DNA from: Umezawaea sp049997955
Lineage (GTDB): Bacteria > Actinomycetota > Actinomycetes > Mycobacteriales > Pseudonocardiaceae
Reading direction: 5' to 3'
Assembly (NCBI GenBank): GCA_049997955.1
Contig: JAEBDY010000001.1
Location: 310,001-374,000, forward strand
DNA: 64,000 nucleotides
Shown piece by piece: positions 34,315 through 42,515 of the stretch; positions within the stretch are counted from its first letter, which is position 1; each line of letters begins with the position of its first letter. The notes below the pieces were generated by a model. The model was not told the origin of the DNA. It did not search any database and saw only the letters and a program-made list of their open reading frames with translations. Both the position numbers and the translations under genes were made by a program.

Positions 34315-36200
34315 GCTTCAACCCCCTTGATCACATCGGCGAGCACGTCCTGCAGCTCCTCGGCCTTGAACGGCAGGCCCTGGACCTTGGTGTAGCTCAT
34401 CACGTCCACGAGGTACTTGGCCCGCAGCAGCAACGCGAGCTGGCCGAGGTTCATCTCCGGCGCGATCACCTTGTCGTAGCGGGAGAGCACGTCGCCGAGG
34501 TTCTTCGGGAACGGGTTGAGGTGCCTCAGGTGCACGTGCGCCACCGGCAGGCCCAGCTTGCGCACGCGGCGGGCCGCCGCGCCGATCGGGCCGTACGAGG
34601 AGCCCCAGCCGACCACGAGGACCTTCGCGTCACCGGTCGGGTCGTCCACGACCGCGTCCGGCACCTCGATGCCGTCGATCTTGGCCTGGCGCACCCGCAC
34701 CATCCGGTCGTGGTTCTCCGGCTCGTAGGAGATGTTGCCGGTGTTCTCGGCCTTCTCCAGTCCGCCGATGCGGTGCTGGAGACCGGGCGTGCCGGGGATC
34801 GCCCACGGGCGGGCCAGCGTCTCCGGGTCGCGCACGTACGGCCAGAACTCGCCGGAGCCGTCGGTCGCGTTCGGCTCGGTGGCGAACTCCACCGACAGGT
34901 CGGGCAGCTCGTCGACGTCCGGGATCAGCCACGGCTCGGAGCCGTTCGCGATCGCGCCGTCGGACAGCAGCAGCACCGGCGTGCGGTAGGTGAGCGCGAT
35001 CCGCACCGCGTCCATCGCGGCGTCGAAGCAGTCGGAGGGCGACCGCGGGGCCACGATCGGCACCGGCGACTCGCCGTTGCGGCCGAACATGGCCTGCAGC
35101 AGGTCGGCCTGCTCGGTCTTGGTCGGCAGACCCGTCGACGGGCCACCGCGCTGCACGTCGATGATGAGGAGCGGCAGCTCGGTCATGACCGCGAGGCCGA
35201 TGGTCTCCGACTTCAGCGCCACACCGGGGCCGGACGTCGACGTCACGCCGAGCGCGCCGCCGTACGAGGCGCCCAGCGCCGCGCCGATGCCCGCGATCTC
35301 GTCCTCGGCCTGCAACGTCGTGATGCCGAAGTTCTTGTGCTTGCTCAGCTCGTGCAGGATGTCCGAGGCCGGGGTGATCGGGTACGTGCCGAGCACGATC
35401 GGCAGCCGGGACTGCCTGCCCGCCGCGACCAGGCCGTACGCCAGCGCCGTGTTGCCGGTGATCTGGCGGTAGGTGCCGGTGTTCAGCTTCGCCGGGGCGA
35501 CCTCGTAGGTCACCGCGAACGACTCGGTCGTCTCGCCGTAGTAGTAGCCCGCGCGGAACGCCAGCACGTTCGCCTCGGCGATGTCCGGCTTCTTCGCGAA
35601 CTTCTCGCGCAGGAACCGCTCGGTGCCCTCGGTCGGCCGGTGGTACATCCAGGACAGCAGGCCCAGCGCGAACATGTTCTTCGCGCGCTCGGCGTCCTTC
35701 TTGCCGAGCCCGGTCCCCTCCAGCGCGCCGATCGTGATGGTCGCCATGGCGACCTCGTGCACCTGGAAGTTCGCCAGCGAGTCGTCCTCCAGCGGGTTGG
35801 AGGCGTAGCCGACCTTCGTCAGGTTGCGCTTGCTGAACTCGTCGGTGTTGACGATCAGGATCCCGCCCTTGGGCAGGTCCATGACGTTCGCCTTGAGCGC
35901 CGCCGGGTTCATCGCCACGAGCACGTCGGGGCGGTCGCCGGGGGTGAGGATGTCGTAGTCCGCGAAGTGCAGCTGGAACGACGACACGCCGGGCAGGGTG
36001 CCCTGGGGCGCCCGGATCTCGGCGGGGAAGTTGGGCTGGGTCGCCAGGTCGTTGCCGAAGGCGGCGGCCTCGGAGGTGAAGCGGTCACCGGTGAGCTGCA
36101 TGCCGTCACCGGAGTCCCCGGCGAACCGGATCACCACTCGATCCAGCTTGCGTGTTTCGGGGGCTCCAGGCGCAGCGCCGTTACCCAGGTCGGTAGTCAT
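34311..36200 (-). CDS. korA: 2-oxoacid:ferredoxin oxidoreductase subunit alpha (gamma-alpha fusion)
   Basis: 629 aa. The N-terminal ~190 residues are the gamma domain (FAGDSGDGMQLTGDRFT), fused to an alpha domain with TYPITPASDILHEL and the GISTSGPG-like TSTSGPGVALKSE segment. It is the actinobacterial KorA architecture. The ATG at 36200 is immediately preceded by GGAG, unusually close, so the start could be slightly different. Ferredoxin reduced by this enzyme could feed low-potential acceptors such as the orphan Nuo trio at 44-45.7 kb (inference). Confidence 0.93.
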   Translation of the reverse strand: MTTDLGNGAAPGAPETRKLDRVVIRFAGDSGDGMQLTGDRFTSEAAAFGNDLATQPNFPAEIRAPQGTLPGVSSFQLHFADYDILTPGDRPDVLVAMNPAALKANVMDLPKGGILIVNTDEFSKRNLTKVGYASNPLEDDSLANFQVHEVAMATITIGALEGTGLGKKDAERAKNMFALGLLSWMYHRPTEGTERFLREKFAKKPDIAEANVLAFRAGYYYGETTESFAVTYEVAPAKLNTGTYRQITGNTALAYGLVAAGRQSRLPIVLGTYPITPASDILHELSKHKNFGITTLQAEDEIAGIGAALGASYGGALGVTSTSGPGVALKSETIGLAVMTELPLLIIDVQRGGPSTGLPTKTEQADLLQAMFGRNGESPVPIVAPRSPSDCFDAAMDAVRIALTYRTPVLLLSDGAIANGSEPWLIPDVDELPDLSVEFATEPNATDGSGEFWPYVRDPETLARPWAIPGTPGLQHRIGGLEKAENTGNISYEPENHDRMVRVRQAKIDGIEVPDAVVDDPTGDAKVLVVGWGSSYGPIGAAARRVRKLGLPVAHVHLRHLNPFPKNLGDVLSRYDKVIAPEMNLGQLALLLRAKYLVDVMSYTKVQGLPFKAEELQDVLADVIKGVEA

Positions 36201-36463
36201 CTCCTACGCCGATCCCTCTCTTCGTGGACAGGCCGAACTGTTGTCCCACATCACAAGTGCACTTGCGAGAGTAGTCGTTTGTGTTAAAGCAACGGTCTCC
36301 CGCGTACCACTGCTCGGGAACCCCTGTCCCAACTGCTGCGCAAGCCGGTGCCTTCGACGGTAGGCACACCCGCACCCGCCGACGGCCAAAGGCGGCGCAG
36401 GTCACAGCACGTACGCCCGATCGGCGTACCACTGGTAACCGGTACTTGCGGTAACAGGTAGAT
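36201..36463. promoter_or_regulatory. korAB upstream region with palindrome
   Basis: This 263-bp gap contains the korAB promoter. A 12-bp perfect palindrome CAAGTGCACTTG lies at 36254-36265 and, on the minus strand, a TACTCT -10-like element just upstream (36268-36273 on the plus strand). An operator role is inferred. No gene was seen here. Confidence 0.35.
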
Positions 36464-37216
36464 CTAGGGGCGACCGCTGATCCTGTCCTTCAGCGCCGCC
36501 AGCCTCGCCGCGAACTCCGGCGACTCGATCGACGCGACCTGCGGCGCGAGTTCGGTGGCCACGGCCTCGGCGTGGTCGTCGAGGACCGCGGTCTTCCGCA
36601 TCGACGCCTTGATGGTCCTGACCAGGTCCCTCGGCCCGTCCGCGGCGGCCTTCGCCAGGTCCCGCGCGGCGGCGACCACGTCATCACCCGACCGGGCGTG
36701 CGCGAGTCCGGTCCGCACGGCCTCGTCCGCGTCCACGACCTGTCCGAGCAACGTCATCGCCGTGGCCGTCTGCGGCCCCACCAGGCGCTGGAGCATCCAC
36801 GTCATCCCGCCGCCGGGGTGGATGCCCAGCTGCAGGAACCGCGCGTCGAACCTCGCCCGCGGCCCGGCCACCCGGACGTCGCAGGCCAGCGCCAGGTTCA
36901 GCCCGGCCCCGACCGCCGCCCCGTTGACCGCCGCGATGGTCGGCAGCGAGCAGCCCGCCACGGCGAGGAAACCGGCGTAGATCCGCCGCAGCCCCTCCTC
37001 CTTGGCCTCGCCGAGCGCCGTCAGGTCGGCCCCCGCGCAGAACGCGGGCGCCGCGCCGGTCACCACGACCGCGTGCACCTCGGGGTCTCCCTCGCAGGTC
37101 GCCACGGCGTCGGCCAGCTGGTCCGACAGCTCCAGCGTCAGCGCGTTGCGGCGTTCGGGATCCCGAACGGTGATCACCGCGACGCGGTCGGAGCGCTCCA
37201 GCGAAACCTCGGCCAT
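36464..37216 (-). CDS. enoyl-CoA hydratase/isomerase superfamily protein lacking both catalytic glutamates
   Basis: A 250-aa crotonase-fold protein. The oxyanion-hole segments CAGADLTAL and NGAAVGAGLNLALACD are clear. Where hydratases have Glu in GGGCELA, this protein has Asn (GAGLNLA), and the second Glu of the PEI segment is replaced in ARFLQLGIHPGGG. Ordinary hydratase activity is therefore doubtful; isomerase, thioesterase or ligand-binding roles are possible. It ends an operon-like pair nine bases after the Lrp regulator. Confidence 0.8.
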   Translation of the reverse strand: MAEVSLERSDRVAVITVRDPERRNALTLELSDQLADAVATCEGDPEVHAVVVTGAAPAFCAGADLTALGEAKEEGLRRIYAGFLAVAGCSLPTIAAVNGAAVGAGLNLALACDVRVAGPRARFDARFLQLGIHPGGGMTWMLQRLVGPQTATAMTLLGQVVDADEAVRTGLAHARSGDDVVAAARDLAKAAADGPRDLVRTIKASMRKTAVLDDHAEAVATELAPQVASIESPEFAARLAALKDRISGRP

Positions 37217-37225
37217 GCCCCGACT

Positions 37226-37675
37226 CTACGGAGCCGGCGGGCGGTCCAGCAGCCGGGACAGCACCACCGTCGACACCGTCCGGTCGATGATCTCCACCGC
37301 GCGCAGCCGTTCGAGCGCCGTCTCCAGGTGGTGGATGCTCGCCGCCCGCAGGTGCACGATCGCGTCCGCCGCGCCGGACACCGTGTAGGCCGCCATCACC
37401 TCCGCCATCGGTTCCAGGCGGTTCTGGATGTCGCTCGGCGACACGTTGCCCCGGCAGTGGACCTCGACGAACGCCTCGGTGCCCCAGCCGAGCTGCTCCG
37501 GGTCCACCACCGCCGTGAACCCGCGCAGCACCCCGGTGTCCAGCAGCTTGTCCACCCGCCGCTTCACCGCGGGCGCCGACAGCCCCACCACGTTCCCGAT
37601 CTCCGCGTAGCTCGATCGGGCGTTCGCCATGAGGCACGAAATGATTCGATGGTCGATGGAGTCCACACGCAACAT
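37226..37675 (-). CDS. Lrp/AsnC family transcriptional regulator
   Basis: A 149-aa regulator with an N-terminal winged helix (DHRIISCLMANARSSYAEIGNVVGLSAPAVKRRVDKL in two blocks) and a C-terminal RAM ligand-binding domain (VEVHCRGN, VMAAYTVSGAADAIVHLRA). It is divergent from ddaH across 66 bp, the same pairing found beside arginine catabolism genes in mycobacteria, so it probably responds to arginine, ornithine or a related amino acid. Confidence 0.9.
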   Translation of the reverse strand: MLRVDSIDHRIISCLMANARSSYAEIGNVVGLSAPAVKRRVDKLLDTGVLRGFTAVVDPEQLGWGTEAFVEVHCRGNVSPSDIQNRLEPMAEVMAAYTVSGAADAIVHLRAASIHHLETALERLRAVEIIDRTVSTVVLSRLLDRPPAP

Positions 37676-37687
37676 AGTGCCCTAAAA

Positions 37688-37734
37688 GACGCAATATTGT
37701 GGCGTTGTTCGAGGGTCATTCGTCCATCTACATT
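37688..37734. promoter_or_regulatory. lrp-ddaH divergent control region
   Basis: An A+T-centred imperfect dyad lies at 37688-37706 (GACGCAATATTGTGGCGTT), as expected for an Lrp-type operator. A TACATT -10 element at 37729-37734 lies seven bases before ddaH ATG 37742, implying a leaderless ddaH mRNA. Confidence 0.5.
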
Positions 37735-37741
37735 TCGATCC

Positions 37742-38632
37742 ATGACCTCGGTATCCATTCTGGGCCCCGGCGACGAGCCGCTGGTACTGGACCTCGGCGC
37801 GCCCGCCGCGCCCCTGCGCGTGCCGACCACCCGCAGGTACCTCATGTGCCCGCCGGAGTACTTCACGGTCGAGTACGCGATCAACCCGTGGATGGACCCC
37901 ACCCGGCCGACCAGCACCGACCTGGCCATGGCGCAGTGGACCGCGCTGAAGGACGCCTACGAGTCCGTCGGGCACCGGGTCGAGGTCATCGAGCCCCAGG
38001 CGGGCCTGCCGGACATGGTGTTCGCCGCCAACTCCGGCACCGTCGTCGACGGCCGCGTCCTCGGCTCCCGGTTCCGCGCCGAGCAGCGGACCGCCGAGGC
38101 CGACCACTTCCGCCGCTGGTTCCTCGACAACGGCTACGGCCGCATCGCCATGCCGGAGCGCACGAACGAGGCCGAGGGCGACTTCGCCTGGACCGGCACC
38201 CTGCTGCTGGCCGGAACGGGCTTCCGCACCGACCCGGCCGCCCACGCCGAGGCGCAGGAGGTCCTGGGCGTCCCGGTCGTCTCCCTGAACCTCGTGGACC
38301 CCCGCTACTACCACCTGGACGTGGCCCTGGTCGTCCTGGACGACCAGTCCGACCACCCCCTGGTCGCGTACTACCCCGAGGCGTTCTCCGAGGGCTCCCG
38401 ACAGGTGCTCCGCCGCCTCTTCCCCGACGCCGTCATCGCCACGGAGGCCGACGCGGCCTGCCTGGGCCTCAACGCGGTCTCCGACGGCCGCCACGTCTTC
38501 CTCCCGGTCGAGGCCACCGCCTTCGCCGACCAGCTGACGGCCCGCGGCTTCGAGCCGGTGTTCGTCGACATCTCGGAACTCCGCAAGTCCGGCGGCGGCC
38601 CCAAGTGCTGCACGATGGAACTCCGGGGCTGA
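37742..38632 (+). CDS. ddaH: dimethylarginine dimethylaminohydrolase / amidinotransferase family
   Basis: A 296-aa pentein-fold enzyme that hydrolyses methylated arginines to citrulline and methylamines. The Asp of PDMVFAANSG, EGDFAW, the His of YYHLDVALVVLDD and the Cys pair in GGPKCCTMEL (residues 289-290) give the substrate-binding and Cys-His-Glu catalytic set. The divergent Lrp regulator suggests amino-acid control. Arginine deiminase or ornithine-related activity is the alternative. Confidence 0.85.
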   Translation: MTSVSILGPGDEPLVLDLGAPAAPLRVPTTRRYLMCPPEYFTVEYAINPWMDPTRPTSTDLAMAQWTALKDAYESVGHRVEVIEPQAGLPDMVFAANSGTVVDGRVLGSRFRAEQRTAEADHFRRWFLDNGYGRIAMPERTNEAEGDFAWTGTLLLAGTGFRTDPAAHAEAQEVLGVPVVSLNLVDPRYYHLDVALVVLDDQSDHPLVAYYPEAFSEGSRQVLRRLFPDAVIATEADAACLGLNAVSDGRHVFLPVEATAFADQLTARGFEPVFVDISELRKSGGGPKCCTMELRG

Positions 38633-38677
38633 CAACCCGGCTGCTGGTCAGGCTCCGTAGCTGCTAATTGAGGTCGG

Positions 38678-38714
38678 AAGGCCCCCGGCAAGATCGTTGC
38701 CGGGGGCCTTTTCG
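38678..38714 (+). terminator. intrinsic terminator after ddaH
   Basis: A perfect 14-bp stem (38678-38691 with 38697-38710), five-base loop and a short T run. The following 270 bp up to 38983 are noticeably A+T rich and contain no credible gene; they probably hold the promoter of the roadblock cassette. Confidence 0.9.
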
Positions 38715-38983
38715 TTCACCTTTGCCTGGGCGGAGCTTGGAGCTGGCTTGCTCGTCCAGGTGGATCAACAGGTCTGGAACCCCGGCGGTTGGTATTCGAG
38801 GGTTGACGAACTCATTTATCCAAAATGAAAGTTCTCGTTGTTGTTATTTCCTTCATGAATTGGAATTATTCACTCGATCAGGTGACGCTTGCCCTGGACG
38901 AGCGGTGCTGACGGGTAAGAAGTAACCCAACGGTCGCACTTTCGCTCAGAGTGAATTACCTGATTGGGTGATCAGTTCGGCAG

Positions 38984-39712
38984 ATGTCTATCTGTAGTTC
39001 CGAATCAACACGGAGTGACACCCTGAGACCCGAGGATCGAGCCGCATCCGACGTTCTCGCGTCCGCGTTGGCGCGGTGCGACGTCGATCGAACCACCGGC
39101 GCGTTGTGCGTTATCGGCAACGCGGGCGGGGTTTTTCACTTGCGCGACGGCACGGTGGTCGCGGTGGACAGTCCTGGCTCACCTGTGGCCGTCCCGCAGG
39201 ACGGTGCGTTCGCCATTGCCGTGGGTGAGATCGAACGGTGTTTCGTCGACGAATCCACCGATCGGCCTCTGCTTCCCGCGCAGGAGGGTGTCGCCCCGGA
39301 CTTGCTGCTGTCGGAAACGGCACGCCGACTGGGCGTGCTCGCCTCGCTTCCGTTCCCCTTGTCGCCTTACCGGGACCGAGTGGTGGCCGCCCGCGGAACG
39401 GAGTCGGCCACCTTGACCGCGGAACGACGGGAGATCATCGCGCACGCCACCGGGAGGCGTACCGCGCGTGATCTGGCCTTCGCACTCGGGCGGGGCCTCT
39501 ACCCGGTCACCGTCGAAATCTCCCGGATGCTCGGTGGTGGACTGCTGGAAATCGCCCCACCCGCAACATCGTTCAGTTTCTCGCACTGGGGGCTGACTTC
39601 ACTGCGCCCTCGAACGGCGGCGACGCGGACCGCTGGTCGCGGTTCCGGCCAGGCGGGTTCGTTGCCCACTCGCCGCCGGGGTGGACCAGGCCCGCACCGC
39701 GGAATCGTCTGA
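38984..39712 (+). CDS. PATAN/DUF4388-like plus winged-helix regulator (roadblock cassette, gene 1)
   Basis: A 242-aa protein. Residues ~30-75 (TGALCVIGNAGGVFHLRDGTVVAVDSPGSP in two blocks) resemble the DUF4388/PATAN fold. Residues ~145-190 (LTAERREIIAHATGRRTARD, then LAFALGRGLYPVTVEISRML) read as a winged helix. The last ~45 residues are Arg/Gly-rich and look disordered. It is followed after 16 bp by a roadblock/LC7 protein. Together they suggest a small-GTPase-type or signalling switch output, but no GTPase is present. ATG 38984 has no clear ribosome-binding site. Confidence 0.6.
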   Translation: MSICSSESTRSDTLRPEDRAASDVLASALARCDVDRTTGALCVIGNAGGVFHLRDGTVVAVDSPGSPVAVPQDGAFAIAVGEIERCFVDESTDRPLLPAQEGVAPDLLLSETARRLGVLASLPFPLSPYRDRVVAARGTESATLTAERREIIAHATGRRTARDLAFALGRGLYPVTVEISRMLGGGLLEIAPPATSFSFSHWGLTSLRPRTAATRTAGRGSGQAGSLPTRRRGGPGPHRGIV

Positions 39713-39728
39713 GGCCTTCGGAGGTGGA

Positions 39729-40145
39729 ATGTTCGTCTTGAGCGGTTCGGCTTTTCCGATTCAGGAGTGGAGCGAATTGGACTACGACGCCCTGGGTGTC
39801 GAAATTCGGAAGCTTCGGGAAAACGTCGCCGGAGTGACCGACACGGTGCTGGCCGCATCGGACGGGATTCCCATACTCGCCGATGTGGCGAAGGACGTCG
39901 ACCCCGCGCACATCTCCGCGTTGGCCGCCTCCGATCTCGGAATCGCCCGCCAGGCCGCGGAGGTGATCGGCCTGGGCACGCTCAACCAGACCGTGGTGTT
40001 CGGCAGCGAGGGCTACATGGCCGTTTACGCCATCGGCAGGCTGTCGCTGCTGGTCGTGCTCGGGGACAAAGGGCTGAACCTCGGTCGTCTTCTCCACGAG
40101 TCCCAGCCCGTGATCGAACGGGTCGGCGCGATCCTGGCCCCCTAG
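39729..40145 (+). CDS. roadblock/LC7 domain protein (roadblock cassette, gene 2)
   Basis: A 138-aa MglB-like protein. The alpha-beta roadblock pattern is readable: a helix with LRENVAGVTDTVLAASDGIPI, then DPAHISALAASDLGIARQAAE, VVFGSEGYMAVYAIG and LSLLVVLGDKGLNLGRLLHE. ATG 39729 is preceded by GGAGG (39720-39724). Roadblock proteins usually regulate Ras-like GTPases or form signalling platforms; in actinobacterial conservons they sit with a histidine kinase, DUF742 and a GTPase, none of which is here. Confidence 0.8.
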   Translation: MFVLSGSAFPIQEWSELDYDALGVEIRKLRENVAGVTDTVLAASDGIPILADVAKDVDPAHISALAASDLGIARQAAEVIGLGTLNQTVVFGSEGYMAVYAIGRLSLLVVLGDKGLNLGRLLHESQPVIERVGAILAP

Positions 40146-40277
40146 CGCATGGCCACGTTCGGCTCATCGCTCTCGTCGAGGATCTCCTCCGCATGGAGAC
40201 GTGTCCGCCAGCGACCGGAACGCGGGAGAACGGCCGCGTCGTCCCCACCACCAGCCGACACAGAGAAGTGGAGTTCG

Positions 40278-40649
40278 ATGAACATCGATATCGCGTTGAA
40301 AGAGGCCATGTCCATCGCGGGCGCCGTCGGCGTCGCGCTGGTCGACTACGACAGCGGAATGTCGCTCGGTACTAGCGGCGGAGGCGAGTGGCTGAACCTG
40401 GAGGTCGCGGCAGCCGGGAACACCGAGGTCGTCCGGTCGAAGCTGCGGGTGATGGCGGCGCTCGGGCTCAACGACGGCATCGAGGACATCCTGATCACGC
40501 TGCACCGCCAGTACCACCTGATCCGGCTGATGGGGGGCGTGAAGACCAGGGGTTCGCTCTTCCTGTACCTGGTGCTGGAAAGAGACGTCTCGAACCTCGC
40601 GATGGCCCGCCACCAGCTCAAGCGCATCGAGTCCGAGCTGCAGGTCTGA
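40278..40649 (+). CDS. roadblock-like small protein (roadblock cassette, gene 3)
   Basis: A 123-aa protein from ATG 40278, 132 bp after gene 2. The arrangement DIALKEAMSIAGAVGVALVDYDSGMSLG, a central helix, DILITLHRQYHLIRLM and LFLYLVLERDVSNLAMARHQL follows a roadblock fold in divergent form, so the cassette may form a heterodimer. An earlier in-frame ATG at 40149 adds 43 Arg/Pro-rich residues without a ribosome-binding site and is less likely. Confidence 0.7.
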   Translation: MNIDIALKEAMSIAGAVGVALVDYDSGMSLGTSGGGEWLNLEVAAAGNTEVVRSKLRVMAALGLNDGIEDILITLHRQYHLIRLMGGVKTRGSLFLYLVLERDVSNLAMARHQLKRIESELQV

Positions 40650-40831
40650 GCCGGACCGGCGCTGCGCGACCGCCCGAGCGACGGGCGTGCGTCACGGTCA
40701 CTCGTGTCTGCCCTGAACGGGGGACAGCGCCTCAAAGCAGGCTGCCACCGGTGGGCGTAGGAGCTGAAGGTGCAGGTCAGCGGCTCTTGAGACCGCTTGG
40801 ATCGGCTCCACGCGGCTGATCCGACCTGCGA

Positions 40832-40865
40832 AAAGGCCCTCGGGAGATCGTTCCCGAGGGCCTTT
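40832..40865 (+). terminator. intrinsic terminator after roadblock cassette
   Basis: A perfect 14-bp stem (40832-40845 with 40852-40865). The ~180 bp between the last cassette gene and this hairpin holds no recognisable feature. Confidence 0.85.
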
Positions 40866-40899
40866 CGCCGTGCGGGCGGAACCTGCTGGACCCCCAACA

Positions 40900-40940
40900 T
40901 GGATAGTGCTACATTCCATTATGGGAAGTGTAGCTATCCA
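40900..40940. promoter_or_regulatory. large imperfect dyad overlapping a promoter
   Basis: The arms TGGATAG...TTCC and GGGAA...CTATCCA flank an ATTAT centre across 41 bp, with inner TGCTACA/TGTAGC blocks. TACATT at 40910-40915 can serve as a -10 element inside it. It lies 16 bp before ATG 40956 and is well placed for a dimeric regulator of the membrane-protein pair; no regulator gene is adjacent. Confidence 0.5.
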
Positions 40941-40955
40941 TTCGAGGGGATCGTC

Positions 40956-41921
40956 ATGAGTGCTCTGTCCGCGTTGAGGGCGAGAACCACGGGCTGGAAC
41001 CGGCCGATGCTGGTCACCGCGTGGGCGATGGCGCCCGTCGTGGTGGTCAGCCTGGTGGGCCTGGTGGTCGACGACCGGATCCTGGTCGGGGCACCCATCT
41101 GGTTGAAGCCGTTGAAGTTCGCGGTCTCGATCGCGGTCTACGGCATCACCTGGGCGTGGCTGATCTCGCAGCTGCACGTCGGCAAGCGCCTCGCCCGGGG
41201 GGTCTCGGTCGTCCTGGCGGTGGTGCTCCTCTTCGAGCAGGCGCTGATCGTGATGCAGGTCCTGCGGGGGCGGGGCAGCCACTTCAACGTGATGACGACG
41301 TTCGACGCCGCGGTGTTCGGGGTCATGGGGCTGTCCATCGCGATCCTGTGGACGGGCACGCTGATCCTCTCGATCCTGGTGCTGCGGACGCCGTTCGCGG
41401 ACCGGGCGACGAACTGGGCGCTGCGGATCGGCGCGGTGATCTCCCTGGCGGGGATCGGCATGGGGGCGTTGATGACGTCGCCGACGTCCGCCCAGAGCGA
41501 GGCGATCGGCACCGACTCCTTCAAGGGCGTCATCGGGGCGCACACCGTCGGGCTGGAGGACGGTGGCCCGGTCATGGCGGGCACGGGCTGGAGCACGGTC
41601 GGCGGGGACCTGCGCGTCCCGCACTTCGTCGGCATGCACGCCCTCCAGGTGCTGCCGCTGCTGGTGCTGCTCATGACGGTCCTGGCGGCCCGCGTGCCGG
41701 TCCTCAGGAGCGAAGCCGTGCGGGTTCGCCTGGTCGGTGTGCTGGGCGCGGGGTACGGCCTGCTGTTCCTGCTCGTCCTGTGGCAGGCCGAGCGGGGTCA
41801 GCCGGTGACCGCGCCGGACTCGCTCACGCTCACCGCCGTCGCGGCGCTGGTGGTCGCGGTGGCGCTCGGCTCGGCGTGGGCCGTCTCCGCCAAGGAGAAG
41901 GAGGAGGTGGCCGTCCGATGA
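40956..41921 (+). CDS. hypothetical multi-pass membrane protein
   Basis: 321 aa from ATG 40956 behind a GAGGGG site. About eight to nine hydrophobic helices are spread over the length, with a conserved-looking WLKPLKFAVSIAVYG segment at residues ~48-62 and a periplasmic-type loop with GTGWSTVGGDLRVPHFVGMHALQ. No family with known function was recognised. It is coupled by an ATGA overlap to the ABA4-like gene, and the pair has its own dyad-bearing promoter. Confidence 0.7.
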   Translation: MSALSALRARTTGWNRPMLVTAWAMAPVVVVSLVGLVVDDRILVGAPIWLKPLKFAVSIAVYGITWAWLISQLHVGKRLARGVSVVLAVVLLFEQALIVMQVLRGRGSHFNVMTTFDAAVFGVMGLSIAILWTGTLILSILVLRTPFADRATNWALRIGAVISLAGIGMGALMTSPTSAQSEAIGTDSFKGVIGAHTVGLEDGGPVMAGTGWSTVGGDLRVPHFVGMHALQVLPLLVLLMTVLAARVPVLRSEAVRVRLVGVLGAGYGLLFLLVLWQAERGQPVTAPDSLTLTAVAALVVAVALGSAWAVSAKEKEEVAVR

Positions 41922-42376
41922 GCACCGAGTTCCTGTTCGACGTGACGTTCTACCTCGCGGCGCCGTTCTGGGCGCTGATGGTCTTCGCGCCCAGGTGGGG
42001 GCCGACGGCCAGGATCATGAGCACGCCGTGGGTCACGACCCTTCCCCTGATCGTGTTCTTCGCGTTGAGCCTGCCGCACCTCGGCCAGCTGGTGGGCGTG
42101 GTCAGCGTGCCGAGGCTCGACGCGCTCCTGGAATTCGCGGGCGAGCCGTACGGCGCGGCGGCGCTCTGGGCGCAGATCATCTCGTTCGACCTGTTCATCG
42201 GCCGCTGGATCCACCTCGAAGCCCGGAAGCTCGACCTGCATCCGCTGGTCGCGGGCCCGATCCTGGTCCTGACGATCCTGCTGTCGCCGTTCGGACTGGT
42301 CGTCTTCCTCGCGCTGCGGTCCGTCCTGGCGAGGCGGAAGCTGGACACCGTGGCCCCGGCACCAGCGACGGCGTAG
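41918..42376 (+). CDS. ABA4-like (DUF4281) membrane protein
   Basis: A 152-aa protein with four helices. The ordering of FYLAAPFWALMVFAPRW, a WAQIISFDLFIGRWIHLEARKL segment and LLSPFGLVVFLALRSVL fits the ABA4/DUF4281 family, named after a plant neoxanthin-synthesis protein. The bacterial role is unknown, and no carotenoid genes are nearby. It is coupled to the preceding membrane protein. Confidence 0.7.
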   Translation: MSTEFLFDVTFYLAAPFWALMVFAPRWGPTARIMSTPWVTTLPLIVFFALSLPHLGQLVGVVSVPRLDALLEFAGEPYGAAALWAQIISFDLFIGRWIHLEARKLDLHPLVAGPILVLTILLSPFGLVVFLALRSVLARRKLDTVAPAPATA

Positions 42377-42515
42377 AAACCTACACCGATCCGACACCCC
42401 ATCTGTTCTCGTCATCTGTCTGGGTTCACCCAGAGGGCTGATCGGTCTAGCGTCGAGCACCCCCTCGATGCTCCGATCGACGGCACCTGTTGTCGACCAG
42501 GTAGGGAGCGTGCCC

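Noticed and set aside
36254..36265. korAB upstream palindrome as a Rex site
   Set aside because: CAAGTGCACTTG lacks the TTGTGAA/TTCACAA arms seen at nuo and menJ.
38668..38925. 85-codon frame after ddaH
   Set aside because: It begins inside the ddaH terminator, has mixed composition, no ribosome-binding site and no similarity.
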